The translations under genes and the position numbers were made by a program. A stretch of DNA of 52,191 bases, from assembly GCA_902168245.1 (NCBI GenBank), contig CABHPA010000033.1, forward strand, positions 1-52,191, in the 5' to 3' direction. This document shows, piece by piece, positions 34,758 through 43,297 of this stretch (the first letter of the stretch is position 1; each line of letters begins with the position of its first letter). The stretch is from Candidatus Melainabacteria bacterium (GTDB lineage Bacteria; Cyanobacteriota; Vampirovibrionia; Vampirovibrionales; Vampirovibrionaceae). Under the pieces are notes generated by a model. That model did no database searches. It saw only the letters and a program-made list of their open reading frames with translations, and was not told where the DNA came from.

Positions 34758-36542
34758 TTAAACCCAGGCTTTTCGGTTCTCGTGGATGGCCTTGAGTTGC
34801 TCGATATGTTCGCTGTCGTGCCGGAACTGTAAGTAATAAAGCTTGCTGTAAATCCCGTTCAGGGAAAGCAACTCTTCATGCGAGCCGCTTTCGGCAATTT
34901 TGCCCTTGTCCAGCACCAGAATGCGGTCGGCGTGGCGAATGGTGGAGAGTCGGTGGGCAATCACAATTACGGTTTTATTCCGCATGGCCAAATCCATGGC
35001 GTCCTGCACCAGGGCTTCGGATTCGTTATCCAGCGCGCTGGTGGCCTCATCCATAATCAGCAACGGAGAATCTTTCAGCAGCGCCCGCGCAATGGCCACC
35101 CGCTGCTTTTGCCCGCCGGAAAGCGTAATGCCACGATACCCAATCACAGTATCCAGCCCGTCGGAAAGTTCATCAATCACCGGGCGCAGATTGGCCAAGT
35201 CCACCACCCGCTCAATGTCGACGTCTGTGGCGTCCAGCCTGCCCAATCGTATGTTTTCCCGAATGGTGCCGTGGAAGAGCACCGTATCCTGGCTGACCAC
35301 GGCAGTCAGCTTGCGTAGGGACAACATGGACGTTTTCCGCACATCGACGCCGTTGATTAGAATTTGCCCGTCGGTCACATCCATAAAGCGCGGGATTAAA
35401 TCGGCCAGCGTGGATTTTCCGCCGCCGCTTTCTCCCACCAGCGCCAAAGTTTGCCCTTTTTTAAGCTCAAAATTAATGTGCTGCAACACCAGCTTGTTCG
35501 GGTCATAGGCAAAGCTCACATCGTCAAACGCCAAGCTGTCAAAGTGGTTGAGTTCAACCGGGCTGGCCGCTTCCTGAATGGCGGGCGGGGTGTCCAGTTT
35601 CTCGAATACCCGCTCGGCCGGGGCGAAAATGCGCTGGACTTTGCTGATGATGGTGCCGATGCTTTTAACCGGCTTGTACAGCAGCACCAGCGCCACCAAA
35701 AAGGAGGTGAGGTCGCCGGGGGTCATTTGCCCGCCTTGCACCTGCATGCCGCCAAACAACAGAATCAGCGAAATGCCGATGGCGCCGATAAATTGCATCA
35801 GTGGTTTCAGCAGCGCGCTGGCGCGAACCAGGCTCATGGAATTGCCGAAATAATGGTTGAGGGACTTCTGGAATTTTTTCATCTGGAAGCGTTGCAGGCC
35901 GAAGATGTTCACCACTTTAAAGCCCGCCACGGATTCGTAGAAAATGTCGTAGATTGTGGCCATAATCTGCTGGTTTTCGTGATCCAGCCGCCGCAACTTT
36001 TTGCTGATGAAATGGATGGGAATGCCGATAAAGGAGATAACCACCAGGGAAATTGCGGTGAATGAAACGCTACGCACCAGCAGCACCACGGCCAGGGCCA
36101 GCAGGGAGAAGAATTCCAGAATGAAAGTCTGCATGTTGGTCACAATCACTTCCTGTAAGCGGGAAGGATCGGAATAGTAGCGGCTCAGCAGCTCGCCTTG
36201 GGAGTTTTTCTGGAAGTAGCGCCAGTCCATCTGGCCCAGATGTTCGTATAGCTGCACCCGAATGGTCTGGCTGATGGCGGTTCCCACGTAACTGGTGCAA
36301 TAGGTGCTGATGAAATCGAAAATTCCCTGCATGAGGGAGGCCGCCAGGATGACCACCGGCAACAGTAGCAGGATGCCAAAGTTGTGGTGCAGCATCAGCT
36401 TATCGATAAATGGCCCGATGGCGAACGCCAGCGCCCCGTTTAAGGCCGCCGCCGGAATGGATGCCAGCAGACCGATGATGAATCTTTTGCGATGAGGTTG
36501 TAAATAGCCAAGGAGGCGTAAATAGAGGGCTTTATCTGTCAC
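34758..36542 (-). CDS. MsbA-type ABC exporter (fused permease-ATPase)
   Basis: The 594-residue half-transporter has six membrane helices in the first 310 residues, then a nucleotide-binding domain with Walker A GESGGGKSTLA, signature LSGGQKQRVAIARALL, Walker B LLIMDEATSALD and switch His in VIAHRLSTIRHAD. This architecture and length match MsbA/ABCB-type exporters that work as homodimers to flip lipid A-core or other lipids and peptides. The start is GTG at 36542. The family is clear; the lipid A role is inferred from length and the expected Gram-negative envelope. It is divergent from the O-methyltransferase gene across a 246-base gap. Confidence 0.92.
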   Translation of the reverse strand: MTDKALYLRLLGYLQPHRKRFIIGLLASIPAAALNGALAFAIGPFIDKLMLHHNFGILLLLPVVILAASLMQGIFDFISTYCTSYVGTAISQTIRVQLYEHLGQMDWRYFQKNSQGELLSRYYSDPSRLQEVIVTNMQTFILEFFSLLALAVVLLVRSVSFTAISLVVISFIGIPIHFISKKLRRLDHENQQIMATIYDIFYESVAGFKVVNIFGLQRFQMKKFQKSLNHYFGNSMSLVRASALLKPLMQFIGAIGISLILLFGGMQVQGGQMTPGDLTSFLVALVLLYKPVKSIGTIISKVQRIFAPAERVFEKLDTPPAIQEAASPVELNHFDSLAFDDVSFAYDPNKLVLQHINFELKKGQTLALVGESGGGKSTLADLIPRFMDVTDGQILINGVDVRKTSMLSLRKLTAVVSQDTVLFHGTIRENIRLGRLDATDVDIERVVDLANLRPVIDELSDGLDTVIGYRGITLSGGQKQRVAIARALLKDSPLLIMDEATSALDNESEALVQDAMDLAMRNKTVIVIAHRLSTIRHADRILVLDKGKIAESGSHEELLSLNGIYSKLYYLQFRHDSEHIEQLKAIHENRKAWV

Positions 36543-36788
36543 GGGGGTACTTCGGGATCGCTGAATTTACCCTATTATCGGCGAAAGCGTTTTGCTTTGT
36601 CAAAACTGGCGCATGGCGATGCATGAGGTGTCAGGCAACAGCCGTCGCGTCGCCTGATTTTCAATCTGGATTGCGCGCTGCCCGAATGGTATGCTGTGCG
36701 TTGATGATGAAGGGCAGGAGACGCTAAAATAAAGCGGGCGCGTAATTAAAGAAAGATTGTATTGCATTATCAGATAGAGGAAGGGCGA

Positions 36789-37835
36789 ATGATGACGACA
36801 CAAGTGGATGAGTCCGTACAGTGCGGGAACGCGCAGGATGCTGGCCAATTAATGCAAATGCTGAGCGGGTTCTGGGTGTCCCAGTCTTTGTGCGTGGCTG
36901 CGGAACTGGGTGTTGCCGATCAACTGGCGAACGGTCCCCAATCCACGCAAGCCCTGGCGAAGGCGCTGAACGCCCATGAGGACAATCTATACCGCCTGCT
37001 GCGGGCTTTGGCCAGCCTGGGCGTCTTTCGGGAACTGGAAAGCCGGGTGTTTGAACTGACCCCGCTGGCCGGGCTGCTGCGCTCCGATGTCCCCAACTCC
37101 ATGCGCCCCGTGGCCTTAATGCTGGGCCGGGAAAACTACACCGCCTGGGGAAAAGCTTACCAGGCCGTGCGCTACGGGGAATCCCCGTTTGAGAGCGCCT
37201 ACGGCATGCCCATTTATGAATACTTCACCAAGAATCCCGAATCCGCCGGGCTGTTTAACGAGGCTATGACCGCGCTGGTGAGCAATGACAACGCCTCCAT
37301 TCTGGCTTCCTACGATTTTGGGCAGTTTTCCACCCTGGTGGATGTGGGCGGCGGCCATGGCATGCTGCTTTCCTCCATTCTCAAGCGGTATTCGAACCTG
37401 AACGGCGTGTTGTTCGACCAGGCGCACGTGGTGAACGATGCCGAGCCAATTTTGCGGGAAGCGGGCGTGGAATCCCGTTGCCGCACCGAGAGCGGCAACT
37501 TTTTCGAATCCGTCCCCGCGGGCGGGGACGGGTATATTCTGTCTCGCGTGGCGCATGGCTTCAGCGACGAGCAGGTTATCCTAATCCTGAAATATATTCA
37601 TCAGGGCTTATCCAAGGGCGGCAAACTGCTGATGATGGAATTCCTGCTGGAACCGGGCAACCACCCCGAAACCGCCCGCACCAAGCTGATGGATGTGAAC
37701 ATGATGGTGTTTGCCCCCGGCGGGCGCGATCGTACCCAACAGGAATACGAAGCCTTGCTGCAACAGGCTGGCTTTAGCCTGAACCGGGTGATTCCCACAG
37801 AGAGCGGCATCGCCATTCTGGAAGCGGTGAAGTAA
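36789..37835 (+). CDS. O-methyltransferase-family protein (acetylserotonin / hydroxyneurosporene type)
   Basis: The 348-residue protein starts at ATG 36789, with AGGAAGG 4-7 bases upstream. It has an N-terminal winged-helix dimerisation part (QSLCVAAELGVADQLANG, then ALNAHEDNLYRLLRALASLGVF) followed by a SAM fold (TLVDVGGGHGMLLSSILKRY, VLFDQAHVV) and the C-terminal KLLMMEFLLEPG and LMDVNMMVFAPGGRDRT strands. This is the family of plant caffeate OMTs and bacterial carotenoid, polyketide and indole O-methyltransferases. The catalytic His of these enzymes is probably the one in RVAHGFSDEQ. The substrate is unknown. It is upstream of the aldolase leader but separated from it by about 280 bases. 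Confidence 0.88.
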   Translation: MMTTQVDESVQCGNAQDAGQLMQMLSGFWVSQSLCVAAELGVADQLANGPQSTQALAKALNAHEDNLYRLLRALASLGVFRELESRVFELTPLAGLLRSDVPNSMRPVALMLGRENYTAWGKAYQAVRYGESPFESAYGMPIYEYFTKNPESAGLFNEAMTALVSNDNASILASYDFGQFSTLVDVGGGHGMLLSSILKRYSNLNGVLFDQAHVVNDAEPILREAGVESRCRTESGNFFESVPAGGDGYILSRVAHGFSDEQVILILKYIHQGLSKGGKLLMMEFLLEPGNHPETARTKLMDVNMMVFAPGGRDRTQQEYEALLQQAGFSLNRVIPTESGIAILEAVK

Positions 37836-37911
37836 TCGCCCCGAATACACTCTAACCGGCTGCAAACCGCTTATTTGACGGAAAGCATTTAAAATCTTTC
37901 GATGAGGATGC

Positions 37912-38117
37912 TATAGTAAACGCGCGCCTATCTCCCCTAGCAGGCAGGAGAGGGGAAATGTAGCCTGCTGGCAAACGCTGCTCGCCAATGGCGAAACGGC
38001 TGGACTGGAGATAAACAACGCCGAGGCCGATGTCGTTTTACAGGAGATTTCGGCGTTTTTGCGATATATAATGAACCTGATCACACTGTTTTTGCAAAGG
38101 AAAGGAAGGATACCTTC
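37912..38117 (+). promoter_or_regulatory. Possible structured leader (pseudoknot candidate) of the aldolase gene
   Basis: TATAGT at 37912-37917 is a good -10, so transcription may begin near 37924. At once TCCCCT (37933-37938) can pair with AGGGGA (37951-37956), while AGCAGGC (37939-37945) can pair with GCCTGCT (37963-37969). These two stems interlock as an H-type pseudoknot. A further hairpin (TCGCC-AAT-GGCGA, about 37982-37994) follows, then an intrinsic terminator-like stem (38017-38060) and 57 bases to the aldolase ATG. This arrangement suits an attenuator or riboswitch. I could not match it to a known riboswitch class by eye. A second -10-like TATAAT lies near 38067, so the terminator could simply end an upstream transcript. 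Confidence 0.4.
38017..38060 (+). terminator. Intrinsic terminator upstream of the aldolase gene
   Basis: AACGCCGA (38017-38024) and TCGGCGTT (38050-38057) form an 8-base stem followed by TTT. The loop of 25 bases is long. It could terminate the methyltransferase transcript or act as the attenuator of the aldolase leader. Confidence 0.6.
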
Positions 38118-39200
38118 ATGACTGTTCTTTCACAAGCCAAGTTAAAGCCCGGCGTGGTGACGGGTAAGGATTACCAAACCCTGGTTCAGGCCGCCAAGGA
38201 CGGTGAATACATTATTCCTGCTGTCAACGTGGTAGGCACCAACAGCATTAACGCCGTATTGGAAGCGGCCCGCAAAAACAAGTCCGATGTGATTATCCAG
38301 CTTTCCAACGGCGGCGCGGAGTTCTACGCGGGCAAGGGCTTTCCGGATTCCTTCCAGGCCAAGGTACTGGGGGCGGTTTCTGCGGCGCACCATGTGCATT
38401 TAATGGCCCAGCATTACGGCGTTTGCGTGGTGTTGCATACCGATCACGCCAATAAAAAGCTGGTTCCCTGGGTGGAAGCCCTGCTGGAGCATGGCGAGGC
38501 GTACTACAAACAGCACGGTCGTCCGTTGTTCACGTCGCACATGCTGGATCTGTCCGAAGAACCGCTGGCGGAGAACCTGTCCGAATGCGCCCGCGTCCTC
38601 AAGCGCGCCGCCAAGATCGACGTGAGCATTGAGATTGAGCTGGGCATTACCGGCGGCGAAGAGGACGGCATCGGCTCCGAAGATGACGATCTGGACAACC
38701 CCAACCTCTACACCCAGCCGCAAGATGTTCTGCAAGCCTATGAACTGCTCTCTCCGCTTGGATTCTTCTCGGTGGCGGCTTCTTTCGGGAACGTGCATGG
38801 CGTATACGCCCCCGGTAACGTAAAATTGCGCCCGGAAATCCTGAAAAATTCACAGGCTTTGGTGGAAAGCGCCCATAAAACCGCTCACAACCCGTTGAAT
38901 CTGGTGTTCCACGGCGGTTCCGGCTCTGAGCAGTCCAAAATTGAGGAAACCCTGAAGTACGGCGTGTTCAAAATGAACATCGATACCGATCTTCAGTTCG
39001 CTTTTGCCCATGAGATTGGCAACTTCGTGAAGGAAAACCCCAAGGCGTTCGCTTACCAGATTGATCCGGAAACGCACACCCCCTACAAAAAGCTTTACGA
39101 CCCGCGCAAATGGCTGCGCAAGGGCGAAGAAGGCATTATTGCCCGCTTGGATCAAGCGTTCCGCGACCTGAAATCCGCCGGGAAATCCATCGCCCAATAA
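38118..39200 (+). CDS. fbaA: Class II fructose-bisphosphate aldolase
   Basis: The 360-residue enzyme splits fructose 1,6-bisphosphate into glyceraldehyde 3-phosphate and dihydroxyacetone phosphate, and runs in reverse in gluconeogenesis. It is the class IIA (E. coli FbaA) type by length and by its motifs: LHTDHANKK with catalytic Asp about 109 and zinc-binding His about 110, GNVHGVY with a second zinc His, FHGGSGS (phosphate-binding, third His) and MNIDTDLQ. GGAAGGAT lies about 10 bases upstream of the ATG. Leader structure precedes the gene and an intrinsic terminator follows, so it is a single-gene unit. Confidence 0.97.
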   Translation: MTVLSQAKLKPGVVTGKDYQTLVQAAKDGEYIIPAVNVVGTNSINAVLEAARKNKSDVIIQLSNGGAEFYAGKGFPDSFQAKVLGAVSAAHHVHLMAQHYGVCVVLHTDHANKKLVPWVEALLEHGEAYYKQHGRPLFTSHMLDLSEEPLAENLSECARVLKRAAKIDVSIEIELGITGGEEDGIGSEDDDLDNPNLYTQPQDVLQAYELLSPLGFFSVAASFGNVHGVYAPGNVKLRPEILKNSQALVESAHKTAHNPLNLVFHGGSGSEQSKIEETLKYGVFKMNIDTDLQFAFAHEIGNFVKENPKAFAYQIDPETHTPYKKLYDPRKWLRKGEEGIIARLDQAFRDLKSAGKSIAQ

Positions 39201-39223
39201 GCGCTTTCCACTGGCAAGACTAT

Positions 39224-39258
39224 AAAGAGCCTGGTTGTTCTATGCAATCAGGCTCTTT
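39224..39258. terminator. Intrinsic terminator between fbaA and the convergent pilin gene
   Basis: AAAGAGCCTG (39224-39233) and CAGGCTCTTT (39249-39258) are perfect 10-base arms around 15 bases. The T-run is formed by the arm itself on both strands, so it can terminate both fbaA and the pilin gene, whose stop codon begins at 39258. Confidence 0.8.
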
Positions 39259-40181
39259 CAGTGACAGGATGACGGGCCGCTGTGCCCGTTGCCCACGTAG
39301 CAAATGGCGGTGGAGTCGTATACGGTGGCCGCTGATACGGTATTCTGGTTCAGGTTTTCCAACGTAATATCTGGAGCATAAGCGCCATAAATCAGATTGC
39401 TGACATCGTCAGTCAGGTAGCTGATTTCCGAGGACAACTGGCTGACCACACCCTTGGCTTCGGAATTCTGAAGGTTCGGGCTATTGATTGCATCCTGGTA
39501 GAGGTTGATAAAGGCCAGCGTTTCCGGGGAGGCATCATTGGTTTCCAGCATGTAGTTGTTATTGGCCTTAATGTCCTGCCGCAGTTCAGTGGGGGTGCCA
39601 AAGCCGATTAAACTGGCGACTTGAGGCATGGTGTAGGTTTTGCCGTCAAAGTTAATGCTGGAAGCCAGGAACGCACCGGTTGAGCTGTTGCGCTTGCTGG
39701 CGTCCTCCACTTGCTTTTCCAAGTTGGCCAGCCGGTAGCCCTGATTGGCCAGCGCGTATAACTTGTTGGCTTCGGTTTCGCTAATTTCGCCGGAGGCCAG
39801 CATTTTGGCGGACATGGCATTTAATTGCTTTGCCAACTCAAACGTGGTGCCATTGGCTCCCAGGGTGGTTACGGTGCTGGTAAGGTTCGTGGTGAAGTCC
39901 GCCGGTTTAATGACGCTGTTGCCGCTAAAGCTGACGGGCGCGCCTGTTTGGGTTGGCCCTTGGGAGGAGCTGGAGCTGCCTGAGCCTTTTGCCGGGCCGC
40001 CGGGAAGGGCGACGCTAACCGCCACCGGAGGCGTTGGCTTGGGAATCATGTTTTCCAGGGCTATTTTTAAGTTCCCGCCCAGGCTGGTTAGCCCGGCTAG
40101 CGAAATCAACGCCACCAGCCCAATGCCCAGCCCATATTCGGTGAGCGATTGACCGTGCTGAAGGTGTTGTCGGTGCTGCAT
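39258..40181 (-). CDS. Long Flp-type pilin-like protein with C-terminal Cys tail
   Basis: The 307-residue protein starts MQHRQHLQHG followed by QSLTEY, a class III prepilin site, then a hydrophobic helix rich in Gly and Leu. A Ser/Pro/Gly linker (about 50-95) leads to the family block LGANGTTFELAKQLNAMSA ... ALANQGYRLANLEKQVEDA, the closest relative of the pilin at 11838. The C-terminus AICYVGNGHSGPSSC carries the two-Cys tail. It lies 51 bases downstream of the second pilin gene (40233-41147) and is probably co-transcribed with it. Ribosome binding is weak (AAGG about 15 bases upstream). It is expected to be processed by a Flp-type prepilin peptidase encoded elsewhere. Confidence 0.78.
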   Translation of the reverse strand: MQHRQHLQHGQSLTEYGLGIGLVALISLAGLTSLGGNLKIALENMIPKPTPPVAVSVALPGGPAKGSGSSSSSQGPTQTGAPVSFSGNSVIKPADFTTNLTSTVTTLGANGTTFELAKQLNAMSAKMLASGEISETEANKLYALANQGYRLANLEKQVEDASKRNSSTGAFLASSINFDGKTYTMPQVASLIGFGTPTELRQDIKANNNYMLETNDASPETLAFINLYQDAINSPNLQNSEAKGVVSQLSSEISYLTDDVSNLIYGAYAPDITLENLNQNTVSAATVYDSTAICYVGNGHSGPSSCH

Positions 40182-40232
40182 ATGCTGGGTTTCCCTTGGG
40201 TTGGATGAATACCGATCGGTCGTGGGCGGGGC

Positions 40233-41147
40233 TTACTGGCTGTTCATTTGCAGGCCGGTTTCCAGGCTGGTTTGCACGGCGGGCGTTTTGCTTACGCTGC
40301 CGTCGCTCAATGCCGTGGCGGCTAACTTCTGGATGTCTTCCGCGCTTTTGGTGTAGTTCTGCTGGCCGAAGACTATTTGGTCGGCATACAGGTTGGGCGC
40401 GTTAATGGTCATCACGGGTTGCCCGTTATAGACCGCCATATTGGTGTATTTGCCCAGCGTGTCGGCATACTGGGTTTTCAGGCTGCCCAACACATTGTTG
40501 ACCGAGGCTAGGGCCGCGCTTTTTTCCGCGGCGGTAATGTTGGGCGGCAAGCTGAGCAGGAAACTGCCCAGCATGGAGTAATGATTTGAAATTTCGTAGA
40601 GCGCGTCGCCAGGCGTCATGTTGGTTTCGGCCAGGGCTTTCAACTCGGTGAGGTTATCCATCTTGTAGCTCAGGCTGGCTTCATTGCCTGCCAGCAGAAA
40701 GGTTTCCCGTGCGGCGGCCAGATACCATGCCTTGAGGGCGGGATTCTGCGTCGCATCGGCCTTGGCCTGCATGGACCTGGCGGCGTTCAGGGCTTGCTGC
40801 ACCGCCTGGACTTTCCCGTTGCTGCCGTCTACGCTGGTGGCGTTTACCCCGCCGCCGCTGGCGTTCAGCAGGGTCAAATGGGCAGGCGCATTGACTGCTT
40901 GTTGGGCGTTTGTGCCGCTGGAAACGCCCGCACCGCCCGCTGAGGAACCGGCTTGCTGGTTTCCGAAATTCATCATGGACATGTTCAGCATACGATCATG
41001 GTTCTGCCCCTGGGAGGTTTGCCCTACCAGGGCCGCCGTGGAATTGCCGAACAACGACAACGAGCCGAGGCAGGCCAATGCCACCAGTCCCAGGATCAGG
41101 GCGTATTCGGAAAGCGTATTGCCCTTGTGCGGCGGATAAATCAGCAA
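40233..41147 (-). CDS. Flp-type pilin-like protein lacking the Cys tail, TTG start
   Basis: The 304-residue protein starts MLIYPPHKG followed by NTLSEY, again a class III prepilin site, then ALILGLVALACLGSLSLFG. The start is TTG at 41147 with AGGAG 8 bases upstream. The rest is Ala, Asn, Gly and Ser-rich with helical segments and differs from the other three long pilins: it lacks the LANQG block and ends TGLQMNSQ without Cys. It is the first gene of a pair with the pilin at 39258. A divergent or specialised subunit is likely; a completely separate pilin class is possible. Confidence 0.7.
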   Translation of the reverse strand: MLIYPPHKGNTLSEYALILGLVALACLGSLSLFGNSTAALVGQTSQGQNHDRMLNMSMMNFGNQQAGSSAGGAGVSSGTNAQQAVNAPAHLTLLNASGGGVNATSVDGSNGKVQAVQQALNAARSMQAKADATQNPALKAWYLAAARETFLLAGNEASLSYKMDNLTELKALAETNMTPGDALYEISNHYSMLGSFLLSLPPNITAAEKSAALASVNNVLGSLKTQYADTLGKYTNMAVYNGQPVMTINAPNLYADQIVFGQQNYTKSAEDIQKLAATALSDGSVSKTPAVQTSLETGLQMNSQ

Positions 41148-41367
41148 TTTTCTCTTCTCCTATGCCTGGTCGCCCGGCTGGGTGATTTCCTTTTAATGCC
41201 TTTCGACATTTTTTGGGGAAACTAAACGGGACATATGCCGAACCGTTACGATTCGATACAAACAGGCGCCGGTGGCGGCTATAATGCGTTTTGGGCCAGG
41301 GGCTTCCTTTACAGGCGGGCCGGGCTTTGTTACAGTATTCGCACTTTATTTCCCCAGGAGCATGCCG

Positions 41368-42045
41368 ATGTCCTCACCGCAGGTTGACCAGTCCGCCGCA
41401 TTGCCCGGCACGGCCTTGTTGCAGGGCTTAACCGATGTGATCCGCTTTTTGCATGCCCGTGGGTGGACACCCGCGACCAGTTCCAACTTTTCCTGCCGGG
41501 TGAGCGAGGATGCGCCGGGTTTTGCGGTTTCCGTGTCTGGTCTGGACAAAGGCGAATTGACCGCCACGGACTTTATGGCCGTGGATTACGCCGGGCATGT
41601 GCTGTTGCCGGAGCAGGCCCACTTGCGGCCTTCCGCCGAAACCTTGCTGCATTCCGTGGTGTATCGGTTGTATCCGCAGGCCAGAGTAGTGCTGCATTGT
41701 CATTCGGTAAATGGCACGGTGCTTTCCAAGCTGTATGAGGCTACAAATGGCCTGTGGCTGGAAAATTTTGAGATTTTAAAAGGGTTTGAAGGCGTTAAAA
41801 CCCATGAAACCCGCCTGTGGCTGCCTGTTTTCCCGAACGCACAAGAGATGGACATTCTGGCCCGACAAGTAGAAGCGGAACTGCGAAACCATCACCCAGT
41901 GTATGGTTTTATGCTGGCCGGTCATGGCCTGTATACCTGGGGCGAAAGCCTGGCCCAGGCCAAGCGGCACGTGGAAACCTTCGAGTTTTTGTTTGAAGCG
42001 ATTTTAAAGCTGAGGTTATATGGCTACCCTGACTATACCGGATAA
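41368..42045 (+). CDS. mtnB: Methylthioribulose-1-phosphate dehydratase
   Basis: The 225-residue aldolase-II-fold enzyme dehydrates 5-methylthioribulose 1-phosphate in the methionine salvage pathway. Visible are the TSSNFSCRV motif near the N-terminus, VLHCHSVNGT with zinc-binding His, and LAGHGLYTWG with another metal His. I chose the ATG at 41368 because AGGAG (41356-41360) lies 7 bases upstream; the ATG at 41362 would be only 1 base from it. The next gene begins 26 bases before this one ends, which is a clear sign of coupled expression with mtnD. Confidence 0.95.
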   Translation: MSSPQVDQSAALPGTALLQGLTDVIRFLHARGWTPATSSNFSCRVSEDAPGFAVSVSGLDKGELTATDFMAVDYAGHVLLPEQAHLRPSAETLLHSVVYRLYPQARVVLHCHSVNGTVLSKLYEATNGLWLENFEILKGFEGVKTHETRLWLPVFPNAQEMDILARQVEAELRNHHPVYGFMLAGHGLYTWGESLAQAKRHVETFEFLFEAILKLRLYGYPDYTG

Positions 42046-42556
42046 ACGCCTTACTCTGGAAAATCCCGATGAGATTCAGGACTACCTGGCCCAGCGCGGC
42101 ATTTTATACACCCAGTGGGAAGCCCATTGCGCGTTTTCCAACGAGGCCAGCCAGGAAGAGATCCTGGCCGCCTATGAGCATGCCCTGAAGCCGTACATGG
42201 CCGAACATGGCTACCAAACGGCGGACGTAATTTCCGTTCACCCGGAAACGCCCAATCTGCCGGAAATCCGGGCCAAATTCCTGCGGGAGCATACCCACAC
42301 CGAGGATGAGGTGCGCTTTTTCGTGGACGGGCAGGGTTACTTCTGGTTTAACCTGGAAGGTGACGAGCCGGTTTTCTGCGTAAAGTGCGTGGCGGGCGAT
42401 TTGTTGTCGGTGCCTGCCAACTTTAAGCACTGGTTCGATTTGGGGCCGGTAGCCTTTGTGAAAACCATTCGGGTGTTTACGGATGCTTCCGGCTGGACGC
42501 CCCATTACACCGATTCTGGCGTGGATGCCCACTACCGCGAGGCTGTTGTTGGCTAA
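42020..42556 (+). CDS. mtnD: Acireductone dioxygenase
   Basis: The 178-residue cupin oxidises the acireductone intermediate. With iron it gives the methionine precursor and formate, with nickel an off-pathway product. The metal site is in HTHTEDEVRFFVDG, with the later His in NFKHWF. GAGG six bases upstream supports the ATG, which overlaps the end of mtnB. It is the middle gene of mtnB-mtnD-mtnC. Confidence 0.96.
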   Translation: MATLTIPDKRLTLENPDEIQDYLAQRGILYTQWEAHCAFSNEASQEEILAAYEHALKPYMAEHGYQTADVISVHPETPNLPEIRAKFLREHTHTEDEVRFFVDGQGYFWFNLEGDEPVFCVKCVAGDLLSVPANFKHWFDLGPVAFVKTIRVFTDASGWTPHYTDSGVDAHYREAVVG

Positions 42557-42592
42557 ATACGTCCCAATGCCTGTATTGAGGAGCCTATTGGC

Positions 42593-43297
42593 ATGATTCG
42601 TTTTATTTTGCTGGATATTGAAGGCACCACCACCGATATCGATTTTGTGCATAAGGTGCTATTCCCTTATTCCGCCGAGCGGTTGGCCGGGTTTGTGGCC
42701 GGGCATGCCGATGAGCCAGACGTTCAGGAAGCCTTGCAATCCGTGCAAGCCACGGTGCAGGCGGAAGATCACCGGCAGATTGACCGGGCCGGGGCGGTTG
42801 AAACCTTGCTGCGCTGGATTCGCGAGGATCGAAAACATACCGCCCTCAAGCAATTGCAGGGACTGATCTGGAAAGCGGGCTTTGAGCAGGGCGATTACCA
42901 GGGACATGTATATCCTGATGTGCCGGTGGCGCTGGAAAACTGGAAACGGGAAGGAATCGGGCTGGGCATTTATTCGTCCGGGTCGGTGCAGGCGCAGCGG
43001 TTGCTGTTCGCCCATTCCGTCAGCGGGGATTTAACGCCCTATTTTTCCCATTATTTCGATACCAAAGTGGGCGGCAAAAAAGAGAGCCAGTCGTACCGCA
43101 ATATTGCCGCGCAACTGCAATTGCCGCCTTCCGCCATTTTGTTTCTGTCGGATGTGGCGGCGGAACTGGAAGCCGCTGCTGCAACTGGTATGCAGGTGAT
43201 CCAACTGGCGCGCGACGGGCAAATGCCTCCGGATGCGCCATATCTGGCGGTTTCCGATTTTTCCCGAATCCCGGTGGCCGCGTTTACGGCTGGTTAA
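42593..43297 (+). CDS. mtnC: Enolase-phosphatase (2,3-diketo-5-methylthiopentyl-1-phosphate)
   Basis: The 234-residue HAD enzyme performs enolisation and dephosphorylation of the diketone made by MtnB, giving the acireductone used by MtnD. The HAD motif I reads LLDIEGTTTDIDFVH, the typical MtnC variant, followed by YSSGSVQAQ (motif II), GGKKES (motif III Lys) and FLSDVAAELEAA (motif IV). GAGGAG about 9 bases upstream supports the ATG. It closes the operon. Its 3' end overlaps the convergent Gly/Tyr-rich gene by 4 bases. mtnA and mtnK are not in this window. Confidence 0.96.
   Translation: MIRFILLDIEGTTTDIDFVHKVLFPYSAERLAGFVAGHADEPDVQEALQSVQATVQAEDHRQIDRAGAVETLLRWIREDRKHTALKQLQGLIWKAGFEQGDYQGHVYPDVPVALENWKREGIGLGIYSSGSVQAQRLLFAHSVSGDLTPYFSHYFDTKVGGKKESQSYRNIAAQLQLPPSAILFLSDVAAELEAAAATGMQVIQLARDGQMPPDAPYLAVSDFSRIPVAAFTAG

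Noticed and set aside
37924..38060. Assignment of the fbaA leader to a known riboswitch class
   Set aside because: I compared it by memory with several consensus sequences; none matched at the conserved core bases, so I leave it unclassified.
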